From Mucor racemosus (taxonomy: Eukaryota; Mucoromycota; Mucoromycetes; Mucorales; Mucoraceae): DNA of 64,000 nt. The DNA is taken from the NCBI GenBank assembly GCA_027405735.1, contig JAPEHQ010000003.1, positions 2,728,001-2,792,000 of the forward strand, in the 5' to 3' direction. Positions 1 through 12,097 of the stretch are shown piece by piece. The notes under the pieces were generated by a model that saw only the letters and a program-made list of their open reading frames with translations, had not been told where the DNA came from and did no database searches. The number at the start of each line of letters is the position of its first letter. Position 1 is the first letter of the stretch. The position numbers and the translations under genes are program-made.

Positions 1-10
1 ATTTCAAATG

Positions 11-18
11 TATAAATA
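11..18 (+). promoter_or_regulatory. TATA box of the chitin deacetylase gene
   Basis: TATAAATA lies about 60 nt upstream of the deacetylase ATG at 79. It is followed by a pyrimidine/A-rich leader without an upstream ATG. The spacing suits a polymerase II core promoter; assignment is by position only. Confidence 0.6.
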
Positions 19-78
19 TCTGCCAAAATTCAGGATTTTCATTTCTTACTTATCATCAACATCATCTCTTTATTTAAT

Positions 79-936
79 ATGAAAGCATTCACTTCTATTA
101 TTGCTCTTACTTTAGCTGCTCTTGTTTCTGCTGCCCCTATTGGTAATACTAATGAAACCGATACTACTGATACTACTTCAGGATCCGGCAATAATACTTC
201 CACTACTGTTCCTACTTATGATCACTGTGCTCAAGCGGGTCAATTTGCCTTGACTTTTGATGATGGTCCATTTCAGTACTCCTGGGATCTTGCTAAATAC
301 CTTCACTCAAAGGGTATCAAAGCAACCTTCTTTACAAACGGTGATAACTGGGTCCAAAACTTTAGAACTGCCACATCCAATACATCTGATGGCATAAAAT
401 CTTATATCGACGTCCTCAAGTATTATCACGAGCTGGGTCATGAAATCGGTAGCCATACTTATGAGCATAAGGTTCTCAAAGGTTTGACGACTGAAGAAGT
501 TGAATATCAAATGAATCAGCAATCTGATATTATTTATGAAGCTATTGGCCAAAGGTAAGCTTAAACTACTTTTTGACAGGTTTATTTTCTCACAGGTTTA
601 TTAATTATTATTCCATTATTAAACAGACCTCGCCTTATGAGACCTCCTGAGGGTGAACTTGATAATGCTGCTTCAGTTGTATTGAATAATCTTGGCTATA
701 GTAGCATTTTATGGGATGTTGATACTAAAGATTACGAATTAAAGGGTTTGGCTTATGAACAAGGGCTTGTACGTAGTATTGTTGATGATGACACTAACGG
801 TCATATTTCTCTTCAACATGATGTTCATGAATCTTCTGCTACTGAACTCACTCCTTGGATGGTTGAATACATTACATCCAAAAATTATACTTTTGTTACA
901 GTTTCTGAATGCTTAGGCATCAGCGCTTATCGATAA
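79..936 (+). CDS. Secreted polysaccharide (chitin) deacetylase, two exons
   Basis: The spliced product is 261 aa from exons 79-554 and 627-936. The intron 555-626 has GTAAGC and AACAG ends, and splicing makes an Arg codon across the junction. An N-terminal signal peptide (about residues 1-19) is followed by a Ser/Thr/Asn-rich linker and a complete NodB/carbohydrate esterase 4 domain. The CE4 motifs are TFDDGP at 59-64 (catalytic base Asp plus metal Asp), HTYEH at 126-130 (metal His pair), RPP at 164-166, WDVDTKDY at 188-195 and LQHD at 221-224. The family removes acetyl groups from chitin to make chitosan, a major wall polymer of Mucoromycota. There is no C-terminal hydrophobic GPI tail, so the enzyme is probably secreted or periplasmic. 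It is short for a fungal chitin deacetylase, being little more than the catalytic domain. Motif 3 has Glu where Tyr is common after RPP. Confidence 0.93.
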
Positions 937-2697
937 TTTATAATAACCTAAGTCCTATCTGCTACATTGTTCATCCCCCTCCCCTAAATCTCTATCTTTA
1001 TTAACATAGAGAAACTCTTGCATTTTTTTTCTGCTCATTTCATATATTTATCATTTTACTCTCTTTTTTTCCAAAATAAACGTTTTCTTTCATACAAAAT
1101 ATATCGAGGAAAATGCAACTCATTTTCATGGAAACATTGATTTTTTTTTTGTTGATCGTCCGCAATTTCGATGTTAACATTTATCAAACACATAGTATAA
1201 ATTCTTTTATTTTAAATTTTATGTTACTAAAAAAACACCAATCATCACAGTAACTATTGGGGAACTTGAATCCTAACAAGGACCTATTTTAAACTTAATT
1301 CTATTACATTTTTCCATGATCTACGTACTCAAAAATTACCCCTGAGCGGCAAATTAAATTTACGAACTTTAAATCTCCGCTCCTTTTTTGTAAATCTTTG
1401 AGGATTATTTTTCCACTAAATAAAAAAAAATCTGCACAAAAATATACTTAATGTTATAAAATAATATTTCTATTGCTTTTACATTTGTTCTCCGTAAAAT
1501 ATCGAAAGATTTAGACAATGTTTACTGTAGCTGAATTTTCTTATATTTAAAAGTCGTTTTAAAACGATGCATTATTGGTTTGCTAAAATAATGGATGGTT
1601 TCTATTTGGTTTATTAATAAATTAGCGCCCAGAAGCCAGGTAATAAATATACCACTTTCAATTTATTTCAATATTGTCCGTTTCTTAGTTTTTGTATTTT
1701 TTTTTGTAATTTTAGCGTAAAAACTGTAAAATATTGTATATTAATTTGACCATAAACTATTCAAAAGAGAAAGTAGGCTTTGATGTATGAAAATACAACG
1801 ACAACGCTATCAAATATAAACAGCGGCCGCTTTTGTATCACCACAAATATTATGATGTTGACTTGGAAGTTGCTATCTGTAGATAGAAAATTTGCGATAG
1901 TGTCATTTTGATTGAACATTATCTTTCTAATTTCTACATAACTGTGCAATCGAATATTATAACTGCGCACTACAATTGAAATGCAAAATTATAAAAATGC
2001 ATTCAAAGAATTCTGCGTAATACCATATACTGGAACAATCAGCTTTTGGAGAGATTTCGTTCAAGACAATTATCTATCTATATATGGTATAACATCAACT
2101 TGTTAAAGGCTACCTTGCATGATCTGATAAGAATACTATAACAAACATGGCTTATATACTTATTATAAGGATGATTATTGTAATTTCATGTATTGAATTG
2201 CTGCATTGATCGGAATTCAACTAGACAATCCAATTACTCTGAGGGATAATGTTTAATGCTTCCAATATTACATTAAATCTCTCATACATGAAAGAATTAC
2301 TACAGGATGCATTATCATATGAAATATCAATTCGAGATATGTTATCAGATCCTTCTTTATTTGTTTTAATGAAAAAAAAAACCAAAAGCAAATAAAAGCC
2401 TCCGTCTTGGATCCTTGGGGACATCAACACCGAGGAACTGTGATAAAAAGCCGCATTTAGTTTGTAGAATCACTAATCACACGAAACACGGAAGAACCCC
2501 GAAAGTATTTAGAAGTAATTATTCATATGTATCAGGATGCAGGCAATTGCTGCCCCTCATCATTTACAGTTCTTGAAAGTCAGCGCGCACGACAATGAGT
2601 CATTGATCTTGATCAGTATCGAAATATGAGGTTATACCTTGAACTTGGAATAAATATTAAAAAAAAGGCGCTGTTCTTGAGCAATAAAATCATTTGC

Positions 2698-2699
<2 letters not shown>

Positions 2700-2731
<32 letters not shown>
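2700..2731. repeat. 32-nt homopolymer T tract
   Basis: An uninterrupted run of T, the longest homopolymer in the window. Length is prone to sequencing error. No flanking repeat suggests it is a retroposon tail. Confidence 0.9.
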
Positions 2732-2733
<2 letters not shown>

Positions 2734-3609
2734 CAAGCAATGTTTGTATAAGAATTAAACATTATTATCATGAGCATATGACAGTTACTCAAGTTTCCTC
2801 TCAACAATCGATTACTTCCGACTCAGTTGAACATGTACCACAACAACAATGACAAAAATATACATGAAAAATTCACCATTTCTTACGAGTAACAACATGG
2901 CAATTTCATAGGGTCATAGTATGTCACAATCTATCAATATCTGAAGGGTGAAAAACACGTGGAATTATCCCTTCCCCTCATTTATATCAGTCAAATCCTT
3001 TAATGTTTCAAAGCGCATGGGTTCTTTATATAATTAAAAGGGTGGCATTGGCATGGGAGCACAAAATTGACACAAATCTCTATCAAAGTATGAAGAAAAG
3101 AACGCCATTTCTCATTGTAATTCTCTCTTTTGTGTATTCTAATCTTTTTTTTCTTGTTTTGACTGATAACCATCTTACATGTAAATAACAGCAATTTGAT
3201 GTCACATCAGAAAAAAATCATTGTATTATGAATAATTGTGCAACCATAAATAAAACAAAAGAAATTTTCTCATTTTCTTGATTATAAATTTATGTAGACA
3301 GTGAATCATATCATGGGGGGGGGGTTTATCATATAAAAAATATTGGCATGTAAGTAAAGAATAATTTATAATAATTTTATATCAAAAAAAAAAGAAAAAA
3401 AAAAGATGAATGCAAGTTGTAAAAGAAGAGAAGGGTCATAAATGTGTTCAAGTGCAAAAGAAAGGAAGAGGTACAAAAAGTGTTTCCGTTTCTTGTGGAT
3501 ATGAATCATTTCAAGAGTTGCTTTTTGGTATAATGTATGATGAAAAAGAAGGGAAAAGTTTTTTTTATAGTTTTTCTTGATATCTTGTTGAAAGGATTTG
3601 TTTCTATAA

Positions 3610-3610
3610 T

Positions 3611-3637
<27 letters not shown>
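3610..3637. repeat. (TG)n microsatellite
   Basis: About 14 TG units followed by TATG variants. On the minus strand it lies just downstream of the microprotein stop codon, in its likely 3' UTR. Confidence 0.9.
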
Positions 3638-3641
<4 letters not shown>

Positions 3642-3698
3642 ATGATTGTTGTGTATGTATGTATGTGTCTGTGGTGTTGATGAATTATTGAATGTACA

Positions 3699-3921
3699 TT
3701 AAGGGTGAACTGGGCAATGCACTATTAAATAATAATAATACACAGGGTCAATATCATGGCCTTAACCTCTCCCATTTGATTTTGTAATAAAAAAACTTAC
3801 TTGTCATATGCTTTTGTGAACCACAAACCTTACATTCAGTACCTGTATTTTGAGAATTGACTAGAGTAGTAATAGTACAAGTAGCACTGGTGGTGATAGA
3901 AGTATGAGTAGTTTGGCACAT
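3699..3921 (-). CDS. Cys-rich microprotein (47 aa), two exons, hypothetical
   Basis: Exon 1 is 3921-3801 and begins MCQTTHTS. It ends at a strong GTAAGT donor. The intron 3800-3722 ends AATAG, and exon 2 (3721-3699) adds seven residues and a TAA. The spliced C-terminus holds CKVC at 30-33 and CPVH at 43-46, a spacing that could bind one zinc ion. The second half of that motif exists only after splicing, which supports the model. The N-terminal half is Ser/Thr-rich. An upstream in-frame ATG at 4008 would add a Phe/Ser-rich stretch that looks like leader sequence, so I chose the ATG at 3921. I recognise no family and assign no function. Confidence 0.5.
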
Positions 3922-5070
3922 TTTGAATTTTATAAAATTGTGAGAGATAAAAAAAGACAAAAGAGAAAAGGAAAACGAAAAGAAGTAAAAAGTTGTATCA
4001 GAATTCAAGTTGTATTTAAAGCATTAAAGGTTTACCGAACAAGGTAAATCCGGCTTATCGTTTCCATCATGGTTAATTGTGTTGTGTTGTTGTGTTCCAT
4101 TCATTTTAGTAGAACCTTGTAGGGTTTATCTTTTTCTTCTTCAATGTAAATATACACTCATTTTTCCCCTTATTTGACCTTGAATTTTCTTCTTATCTGA
4201 TTTGACGTTCCGAATAAAGCTAACTGTAGATTCCGTTATTGTATTGTTGTACATACAGGAAAAAAAAAACCATATTTAGTCTTATATTTTGACATGAAAA
4301 AAAGTCTCGCTAAAATACCGCTATTCCAAAAACCTCGCATAAATAAACTCACAAATATAGCTATTTGTGGCCATTTTTTTAGAAATAAAAAATAGAATAA
4401 TAATTTTGACATGTTTATAATTTACTTTTAATATATCAAATATTGTTATACTCTTTGGGAAGTATATGAAAAAATCGTTTAAAAGATTTTGTAAATTTTT
4501 GATTGAAATTTTTTAGGTGCGACATTTTTTTTTCTCAAGTACATAACACCTTACATGAAATTAAACTTTAATAATTTATATGAACTTATTGTAAAAAATA
4601 GAATCAAGGTGATCAGCCATCATTTTGGAGTGAATTAATACACGTGTTTACACTTCAAATAATCCTTGTTTATTGTCAACAATCTTCATGTACCTAGCAA
4701 TGGAAATACCATTTTTGTATATTTAATACAGATCAATACGAAATTAGATTGTTCTATTGAACGATAGATAATAGAAATGATACAATACGTACATAATCGA
4801 CATTGAGCATCATTATCATCCCTTTTCTTCCGTAAATTGTGAAATATAAAAATAGTTATATTTGTACATTTAACTCAATGGATTCATCACTTTTTATATA
4901 TATATATATACATCACTATAACATGGACGTTATGAATACTAGGCAAAAAGACCTTTTTTATTATAAAATTACATGTGATTATTTGGTACAATATCTATAA
5001 AAATGTTCGTTATCGTGTATCTCATTATTTGTTTATATGAAACACAAAAAAAAAAAAAAACTAGCTTTTA
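3922..5070. other. Intergenic, no gene recognised
   Basis: AT-rich sequence between two minus-strand genes. It should hold the microprotein promoter (near 3922-4100) and the 3' end of the coiled-coil gene. A short (TA)n tract lies near 4897-4910. No motif was identified. Confidence 0.5.
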
Positions 5071-8000
5071 TTAGCGCATTCGTTCAGACTCTGATACTGA
5101 AGGAATGGGTCCAATGTTATTTTTACTTATCGTTGACGCAAATTCTCTCATTTCAGCCTCTAATTGCTTTTTAAATTTAGACATGGCTAAAGAAACATCA
5201 TCTTCTCCTTCTAAATATTCAATTAAACCAAGTTGTGCTCTTGTATGCATTAACATTAATTCGTCTTGTTGATTGTTGTTATTTCCGCTTCCAGAAGAAG
5301 AATTTGCAACAATTCCATCTTCCATAGATAATTCTTTTACTTTAGCTTGCAAACATTCAACCAATTCATTTAAATTCAAATTCTCTTGTCGAATATTGTT
5401 CATCACCTTGAGTTCATTTTTGAGCTGTTGGTTTTCTGACACAATAGTTCTTCTCGATGTGCTTTTACTTAATAATTCAACCTCTTCATTCAATGCTACA
5501 TTTTCATGAATGGCTAACTGAGAACTTTCTTCCATTTGACGAAGACGATTTTCTAATCGCTCATTCTCATCAATCACTGATTTAGCTGCTTCTCTAGAAA
5601 CCTGTTCCATTTCAGCCAATTGATCTCTAAGTTGCTGACATTCCTTTTCTGCAGCCAACGATTTCGTTTCATGTTGTTGTTGTGCTTCTATCAGAGATTG
5701 TGCGGATTGTTCATTTATCATTTGAATACGTTCTTTTAGTCCCTTATCAGAAGCTTCTTTTGAAGATTGGAGTTCTACAAATTGTTGTTGAGTTTCGTCC
5801 AGTTTTGATTGTAACTCGAGATTTTCCTCTTTTGTAGATTCCAGGGTCTTTGTTAACTCTGCTAATTCTGCAGTTACAGCGGCCGCGTTGATAGCACGCT
5901 CCTTTTCCAAAGCTTCCCTTTCTTTTAGCTCTTGTTTATATGTTATGTTGTCTTGAGCTACTTTTTGAACATCATCTGAAGTATCACTTTTTAAAATATC
6001 AATTTGACCCTTGATTTGATCATTTTCTTCTTCCAGATTCTTGATATGGGTAGTGCAGGACTCCAGCTCTAACTTATTATCGCTGATAGACTTTTCCAAG
6101 CTTTCAATACGAGTTGTATATTCAGTTTCCTTTTGCTGCCATTTTTCTTGTTCTTGTTTCATGTCATTGGTAACATCGGTGATTAAACCCGTGTATTTGA
6201 CCTCCAAAGCTTTTATTTTTGATTGATATTGCTCTTCCAAGTCAGCAATGTCATTTTCTGCTTTGGTTTTCAGTTCTTGTGCCACCTTTTCATGTTCATT
6301 TTGTAGAGCTTCCAGTTTTTGCTGCTGTTCTTGCTCAAATTTGGTTTGTATATCTTGTATTTCAGTTTGATGTTTCTTTTCTAATGTAGCTACATGCTCA
6401 TCTGATTCTGTCCTGAGTTGCAGTAATGAGACTTCGTGCTTTTCTTTTTGCTCTTGTTCAAGGGCCTGAATCTCAGATTGATGGGAACTTTCCAAAGCCT
6501 TGATATCTGTATCCATTTTAATTTGTAAAGCAAGCAGTTCTTGATGTTTTGATTCCAGTTGTTCATTCTTTTCTGCCTCTAATTTTGTCTGCAAATCCAA
6601 TAATTCATGTTGCTTTAATTCCGCTTGTTGATCTTTTGCAGTTTCTAATGCTATTAGTTCATGCCTTTTTGATTCCAAATGTTGTTGCGTTTCAGCTTCA
6701 TATGTTTGCTTTAAGGCTTCTAATTCTTGTGCATGTTGTGTTGTAGTGGTTTGTAATTTACCTTCAAGCTGTTTATTTAGCAATTGACTAGAAGCTGACA
6801 ATGCAATGATTTTCTTTAATTTATCTTGTAAACCAGCCTCCTTTTCTTTTTCATCAGTATCTTTGCCATTATTCAATAACAAGGAGACATTTTCACGAGT
6901 GGCAATGTGCTGATCTAATTGAGAACTTAAATCTTGTATTTCTTGTAATAAATCTTGATTCTCCTTGATAACATCGGCATGTTGATCTTTTAAATTTTGG
7001 TATACTGTCAATTGACCTTGATGCTGTTCTTTTATTTCTTGGTGCTGTTGTTTGATTTGCTCAAGTTCTGCTTTGGTGGTTTCGTCTGTTTCTTTTAGAG
7101 CTTTATTTTCTTCGTTGATGGCTATAATGGTTTGTTTAGAGGTATCTATTATGGATTTTAACCGAGTTTCTAAATGAGTGCTATTATCTAATGCTTTTGT
7201 CAGTAAATGATTTACGCCATCAAGGCGGTTTTTAATATCAACTGCATTTTTTGGATTAACTGCATCTAATTGATGTTGAATTGCAAGCAACTCTGCATAT
7301 AATGACTCATTATCATCTAATTAAAACAATTAGATATGGGTTCATTATAAATGCTGATCATTATGTGAATACCTTGGCTATTTGTTTCATTTTTAGCGGA
7401 GTCAGGAGGAGTAATTGGTGCATCATTATTGTTGTGTTCATTATTATTATTATTACTATGATACTCATCATCAGAGAGTTCATATTTGTTCGAGTCGTTG
7501 CTAAATCTCATTGGCGGAGGATAGGAAACTTGGCTTATTATTGTTGGTTTCTCATGTCTTTTTTGAAGGAAAGGATTTGTGCTGTCATCTTCCTTCTGTT
7601 CTTCTTTAATAGCAACAGGAATTGTTGTATCCAGTGCTTCTTGTGACGTATTGTATCGTGTATATTTCTTTTCTTCTTGGCCAGTTGTCGAATCAAACGT
7701 AGATAAAGAAGCCTCAGAAGACATTGAATTTCTTAAAACATTGACTACATTGTTGACATCTCTCATTGAACCTGATGGAGTAACAGGTGAAGCATTAGAA
7801 AAAGGATTATGACGCTGCTGTTGCACGGTCTTTTGTTGTTGGTCATAGTTTTGAGTAACCTTATTTTCTCTTGTTGGTGGCAATTGATGAGATAATGATA
7901 CGGAAGAAGCGGCTGGAGATGGTTCAGAGAAATGTTTATTGTTGTGTGTTGATATATTATGGCTACTGTCAGCACTGCTACTGCCTAAGCTTTGACGCTT

Positions 8001-8150
8001 TAACTTGTCTTTCTCTTTTTGACCCCAACTACTAATAGTTTTTGTGAGTGAAATTGTTGAATCACGTCGATTATTTTTGTAAGATTTTAATCCATCTTTT
8101 TCATGTTTATCTTTTTTATCTTTTGTTGAAAATAGTTTCTTTAAGCCCAT
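5071..8150 (-). CDS. Long coiled-coil protein (1007 aa), two exons
   Basis: Exon 1 is 8150-7373 and exon 2 is 7316-5071. The 56-nt intron has a GTATTC donor and a TTAG acceptor and joins the frames through an Asp codon. Residues 1-30 are Lys-rich (MGLKKLFSTKDKKDK). Residues 30-258 are low-complexity Ser/Asn/Gln with PITPP-type sites, likely disordered and phosphorylated. From about 262 to 930 there is near-continuous heptad sequence rich in Glu, Gln, Lys and Leu, typical of a tethering or cytoskeletal coiled coil. The last 70 residues (around GLIEYLEGEDD) are less repetitive and may be a small folded end. There is no membrane segment and no motor or GRIP motif that I can see. A Golgi/vesicle tether or septum-associated scaffold is possible but not shown. 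Confidence 0.88.
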
Positions 8151-8210
8151 CTTATTGTTGCTATAATTGAAGAAGAAAAAAGAAGAGGAAAAGGAAAGAG
8201 AGAGGTTGGT

Positions 8211-8220
8211 TTATATATAA
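8211..8220 (-). promoter_or_regulatory. TATA-like element of the coiled-coil gene
   Basis: TTATATATAA lies about 60-70 nt upstream of the ATG at 8150 on the minus strand. It is a palindrome, so strand is inferred from the neighbouring gene. Confidence 0.45.
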
Positions 8221-9966
8221 TATAATTTATAGTCGGGAAATACAATGCAAAAAAAAAAAAAAAAAAAAAAAAGTTAAAATAAGGTCAACATGCGAAAATG
8301 TCTCTTAAAAAAACATGTATTAACAATGATGAACACCCTATAGTAATGTGATGTCATTTTAAACCCTTTAGCACCATATAAACAAATCCTGCTCATTATA
8401 TTTCATATAGATATTTGTTGAATGAAACATATAAATGCTGGATTTTATAGGCGGAGCACTTTTTAATGGAAAACCAAGTTTTAAAATTATACATGAACGC
8501 TATTGTATTGGCTCAGTTTTTCTCATTTCTGTCTATTTCATAGAAATAAAAATTAGCTCCTTGATCTATAGCCTGTACTTGTTGCTAACACGTGTATTTT
8601 ATAAAAAAATAAATATACGTATCACTCCTTAAAAACTCTTTAAAGATGAAAATTTCAAACTTTCTGACTTTATATGAAATATCGTATCTATTAAAAAGTT
8701 TGAGAAAAAAACAAGGAGCAAAGGTTGCATAAATCACAAGTTTTACAAAAACGAGTATTATACTTGTTGATATCTCCCTTTTTCATTTGATTATTGGTAT
8801 ATATAGACTATATCGCATAATAAGAGTGGTGAAATATTGCCACAAAAGAAATAAGTAAAGGACAATTAACGCCAATAAACCGTTTTTTGTGTGATGAAAG
8901 ATGAGGTTTATTTATAGGGCTTGGCTTTTAGTTCTTTTACACAAGATTATTGTCTGTATCTTAATATAAAATGTAGCAAGTGGTACATTGTTTTCCACGT
9001 TTTTCTATTTGTGTCGCAATACAAATGAAAAAATTGTGCTCTTTTGTGTTGTATATATGTAAGAAACGATCTTTCTTTTTTTTTTCTTTTTTTCTTTTTT
9101 TTTTATACATCTGTCAATAAAATATAAGCATCAAATGACGAATTCTAATTGTGCATGTACGGATAGAAGGGACCATCTCCATTATTCAACAAAGAAAAAA
9201 AAAAAAAAAAAAAAAAAATTAAAGGAGTAGAAGTAATGATGTGTAACAGTTAAATTAGTAGCTAAAGATTCTTGTTTCATATAAAAATTATTCAGTTGTT
9301 CACTCATTGCCATTATATGTTTTATATAATATCATACGATTATATAGATTTGAGGTTATACACACAAAATAATAAATGTAGAAAAACGCAAATATCGTAA
9401 AAAAGAATTCAGGTACAAGTAATGATAAACACTGTGCATAAAGTCTAGAGCCAGAAAAATGTATCCATTATTATTAATGCATTCAAAAAGAGCAATAACA
9501 AATAGTATATATTCATTTTGAAAGCAGTGCACTGTTGCTATTTGTATATAATTTTCTATCATGTCAAACTATGGAATAATAATATTTTCAATGCTACAAT
9601 ATAATCTTTAATGAATATTCTTGCACAACTGCTGGTTTTTTTTTTTTTTTACTCCTTTCAATGTTCTTAATATTCGGCTCTTTAAACCCAAGCTTTTTGG
9701 GATTACACTACTGTTGTACTTGTAATTAAAAGAGTTCTTGCTAAGTAGAGTAACATTTAGATCCCTGTTTTTATAAATATAAAAATATTTTCTACATTTA
9801 CATCTTCCTTTTTCTTTTTCTTTATCATTTTTAACAATTTTTTACTTGTTTTTTTATCATTAAAAAACTCTTTAAATTCCTTCCTTAATTTTTTTTTTTT
9901 TTGACAACAAAATCTTACTTTCATTTTAAACAACCCCTCCACACCAATCCTTTTTATAACATTAAA
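8221..9966. other. Divergent intergenic region, no gene recognised
   Basis: This is the shared upstream region between the minus-strand coiled-coil gene and the plus-strand bHLH gene. It has 24-nt A tracts at 8249-8272 and 9195-9218 and several T-rich runs. Short frames (8435-8632, 9356-9562) show no domain or splice logic. Confidence 0.5.
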
Positions 9967-11577
9967 ATGAGCGAAATTATTTTATCCAATTCAACAGCAA
10001 CAAGTCATTACGATTATTCCAATGAGTCAATGATGGTCAATATTAATCCCGGATTAGTTCAAAAAACCAATTCAAACAACAATAATGCTTCTTCATCTCC
10101 AGTAACATCATTTGAGGATAATTCGCATCATCAGTATACATCTTATCCAGGTAAAAATTTTAATTTTGAATTTAAACATGTTGTTTTCATTGGTTGAGCT
10201 GGGATTTTTAAGGAGTTTTCTTTTGATATGGCTCTGTAATATATTTCTGCTTGATTGATAAATATATACATTTGATGGGTTCAAAGATTTCTTGATGTAT
10301 TATCAAACTAGTTTACTAAATATAACTTTTTTTTTTTTTCATTCTCCCTTTTTGTTAAACCCTCCTTCCTTTAAATTTAATATATTATAGCTTATGCTTT
10401 TCAACCAATGCCTATGGGATATCCTCCTGTACCAAACTATCATCAACATCCAATGTCTCGTTTAGGTTATTTTCATGATCCTTCAACTGCTGCTGCTGCT
10501 GCTGTAGCTGCTGCTGCTACCATTAGACAACCTAATAGTCCCGAATCAATCTCATCATCATCTCCACCTACACCATCTCCTCCTCCTCCATCAACATCAA
10601 TTAACAACAATAACATGACATTCCATAATGGTCAAGTTTTAACTTCGCAAGCCATTGATACTGAATTAATTAATCCTCTTATTCCAACCTCATCTTCTTC
10701 AACATCTACTACTACTACTACTACCACTACTACTAACAACAATAAATCAAATGCCGCTATTAATAACAACAGCGCCGCAAATTCTACTACAACCAACAGC
10801 AATGGCAGATTCAATAATCCTACTACTGCTCGTGTAAAAGAAATGATCACTCGTGCAAACTCTGTTCCAATGGAATTTTATCATACCGAGTTTTTAGAGT
10901 ATTCCAAAGAAACCTATGAAAAGAAGATGGAAAATAAGCGTAATAAACGCAAGAGACCTACTACTAGTGTTCAACAACAAGATGATGTTGTGTTGCCCCA
11001 GGAACAACAACACCAAAATAAAAGAAAAAAGCCAAATACAATCCAAGAATCAAAAGAGGAATCCGAGGAAGAACTCGATGAAGAAGATAACGAATACAGA
11101 TCTGAAGAGTTAGTATTCAGTCAAAATGTGCTCCCTGATTACTAATATAAACATTTTATAGCTTCAGTGGTAATGTATCCAGTGCCGAGATCCGTCGTCA
11201 AATTCACATCCAGTCAGAACAAAAAAGACGTGCTCAGATTAAGGATGGTTTCGATGAATTAAGAAAGCACTTACCTGGTTGTAATAACAAGAAAATGAGT
11301 AAAGCTGCCTTGTTGACTCGCAGTAAGTGTTTCTTTTTTCAAGGTATTTTATAATTTTCTAACTTTTATATTAGCTGTTCAACAACTTCAACATTTGAAG
11401 GGTATGCAAAATGAGCTTTTGTCTGAAGTTGAGAGACTTTTACAAGAAAATGAGTCATTGAAAAAGTGAGTTTTTCTGTTGTATAACTTGATGCTTTTAC
11501 AGATATTGACTTTCTTTGGTAGATTTCAACATGGTGTACTTCAACGTCAAGCCATAGAAAAGATGTATACCTTTTAA
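9967..11577 (+). CDS. bHLH-leucine zipper transcription factor (MLX/Max-like), five exons
   Basis: The spliced product is 402 aa from exons 9967-10150, 10391-11108, 11162-11322, 11375-11465 and 11523-11577. All introns are GT-AG and the phases fit. Donor 11109 (GTTAGT) is the only nearby donor that keeps frame with exon 3. The N-terminal 270 residues are low complexity (poly-Ala, poly-Ser/Pro, poly-Thr/Asn), followed by an acidic/Lys stretch. The bHLH follows: the basic region has HIQSEQKRR, with the His, Glu and Arg that class B proteins use to read CACGTG. Helix 1 is FDELRKHLP, the loop is short, helix 2 starts KMSKAALLTRT, and a Leu/Val heptad zipper closes it. The loop and helix 2 resemble animal MLX and fungal Ino4-like factors. 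A heterodimer partner is likely, since the protein carries most of its length as disordered activation-like sequence. Targets cannot be read from sequence. Confidence 0.9.
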
Positions 11578-12097
11578 AAAAGATTATTCCCTCCCCTTCT
11601 TACCAAAAAAAAAAAAAAACTATATAACTCCTTAACTATATATACATCCCCTCGCCCATTACACTCCTTCTTTCTCTTATTTTATTATTACAAACTAATT
11701 TGCCCTGAATCTCTTTCTGTTTCTATCTCTTTTCTCTCTCTCTCTCCCTTTTTTGTTCTTTTTTTTTTTCTTTTAATAACAATCTTGTAACTAGTCTACT
11801 TACTTCTTGTCGTATTTTATATAATTTCATAATCATATGTAGCACATTCTCCCTTATTTTGCATATGTATGTATGCATTTATAGTTTTAATATTCTCAAG
11901 AAACAATGCTATTTTGACCTTTTGTCTTGTGTAACTAAATCATTGATAAAACAAATAAATCAGCACCGTTATGTGTGCAGATCACAATTGCTAGTTAGCT
12001 ATAATACCTTGCTTCCCCTTCTTTATCTTGCATATATTCCCTTCTTTATCTTGCATATATTCCCTTCTTTTCCCTCTTTTTTTTTTATTATTCAGAA
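11578..12097. other. Intergenic with a short tandem repeat
   Basis: A pyrimidine-rich stretch follows the bHLH stop. It holds two exact copies of a 23-bp unit at 12016-12061 plus the start of a third. This sits 40-80 nt upstream of the next ATG, so it lies in the promoter or leader. Nothing else was recognised. Confidence 0.6.
12016..12068. repeat. 23-bp tandem repeat, about 2.3 copies
   Basis: The unit begins CCCTTCTTTATC and ends GCATATATT. It repeats exactly twice and then partially, just upstream of the membrane-protein ATG at 12098. It may duplicate an initiator or factor site. Confidence 0.85.

Larger units (their letters stand above)
937..3698. other. Intergenic, no gene recognised
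   Basis: I see only AT-rich sequence with short open frames lacking codon structure or motifs. It includes a 32-nt T tract (2700-2731), a run of ten G (about 3317-3326) and the (TG)n tract at the right edge. No RNA gene or transposon end was recognised. Confidence 0.5.

Noticed and set aside
6549..7646. Plus-strand frames over the coiled-coil gene
   Set aside because: They are antisense shadows of a long heptad-coding strand with no domain content.
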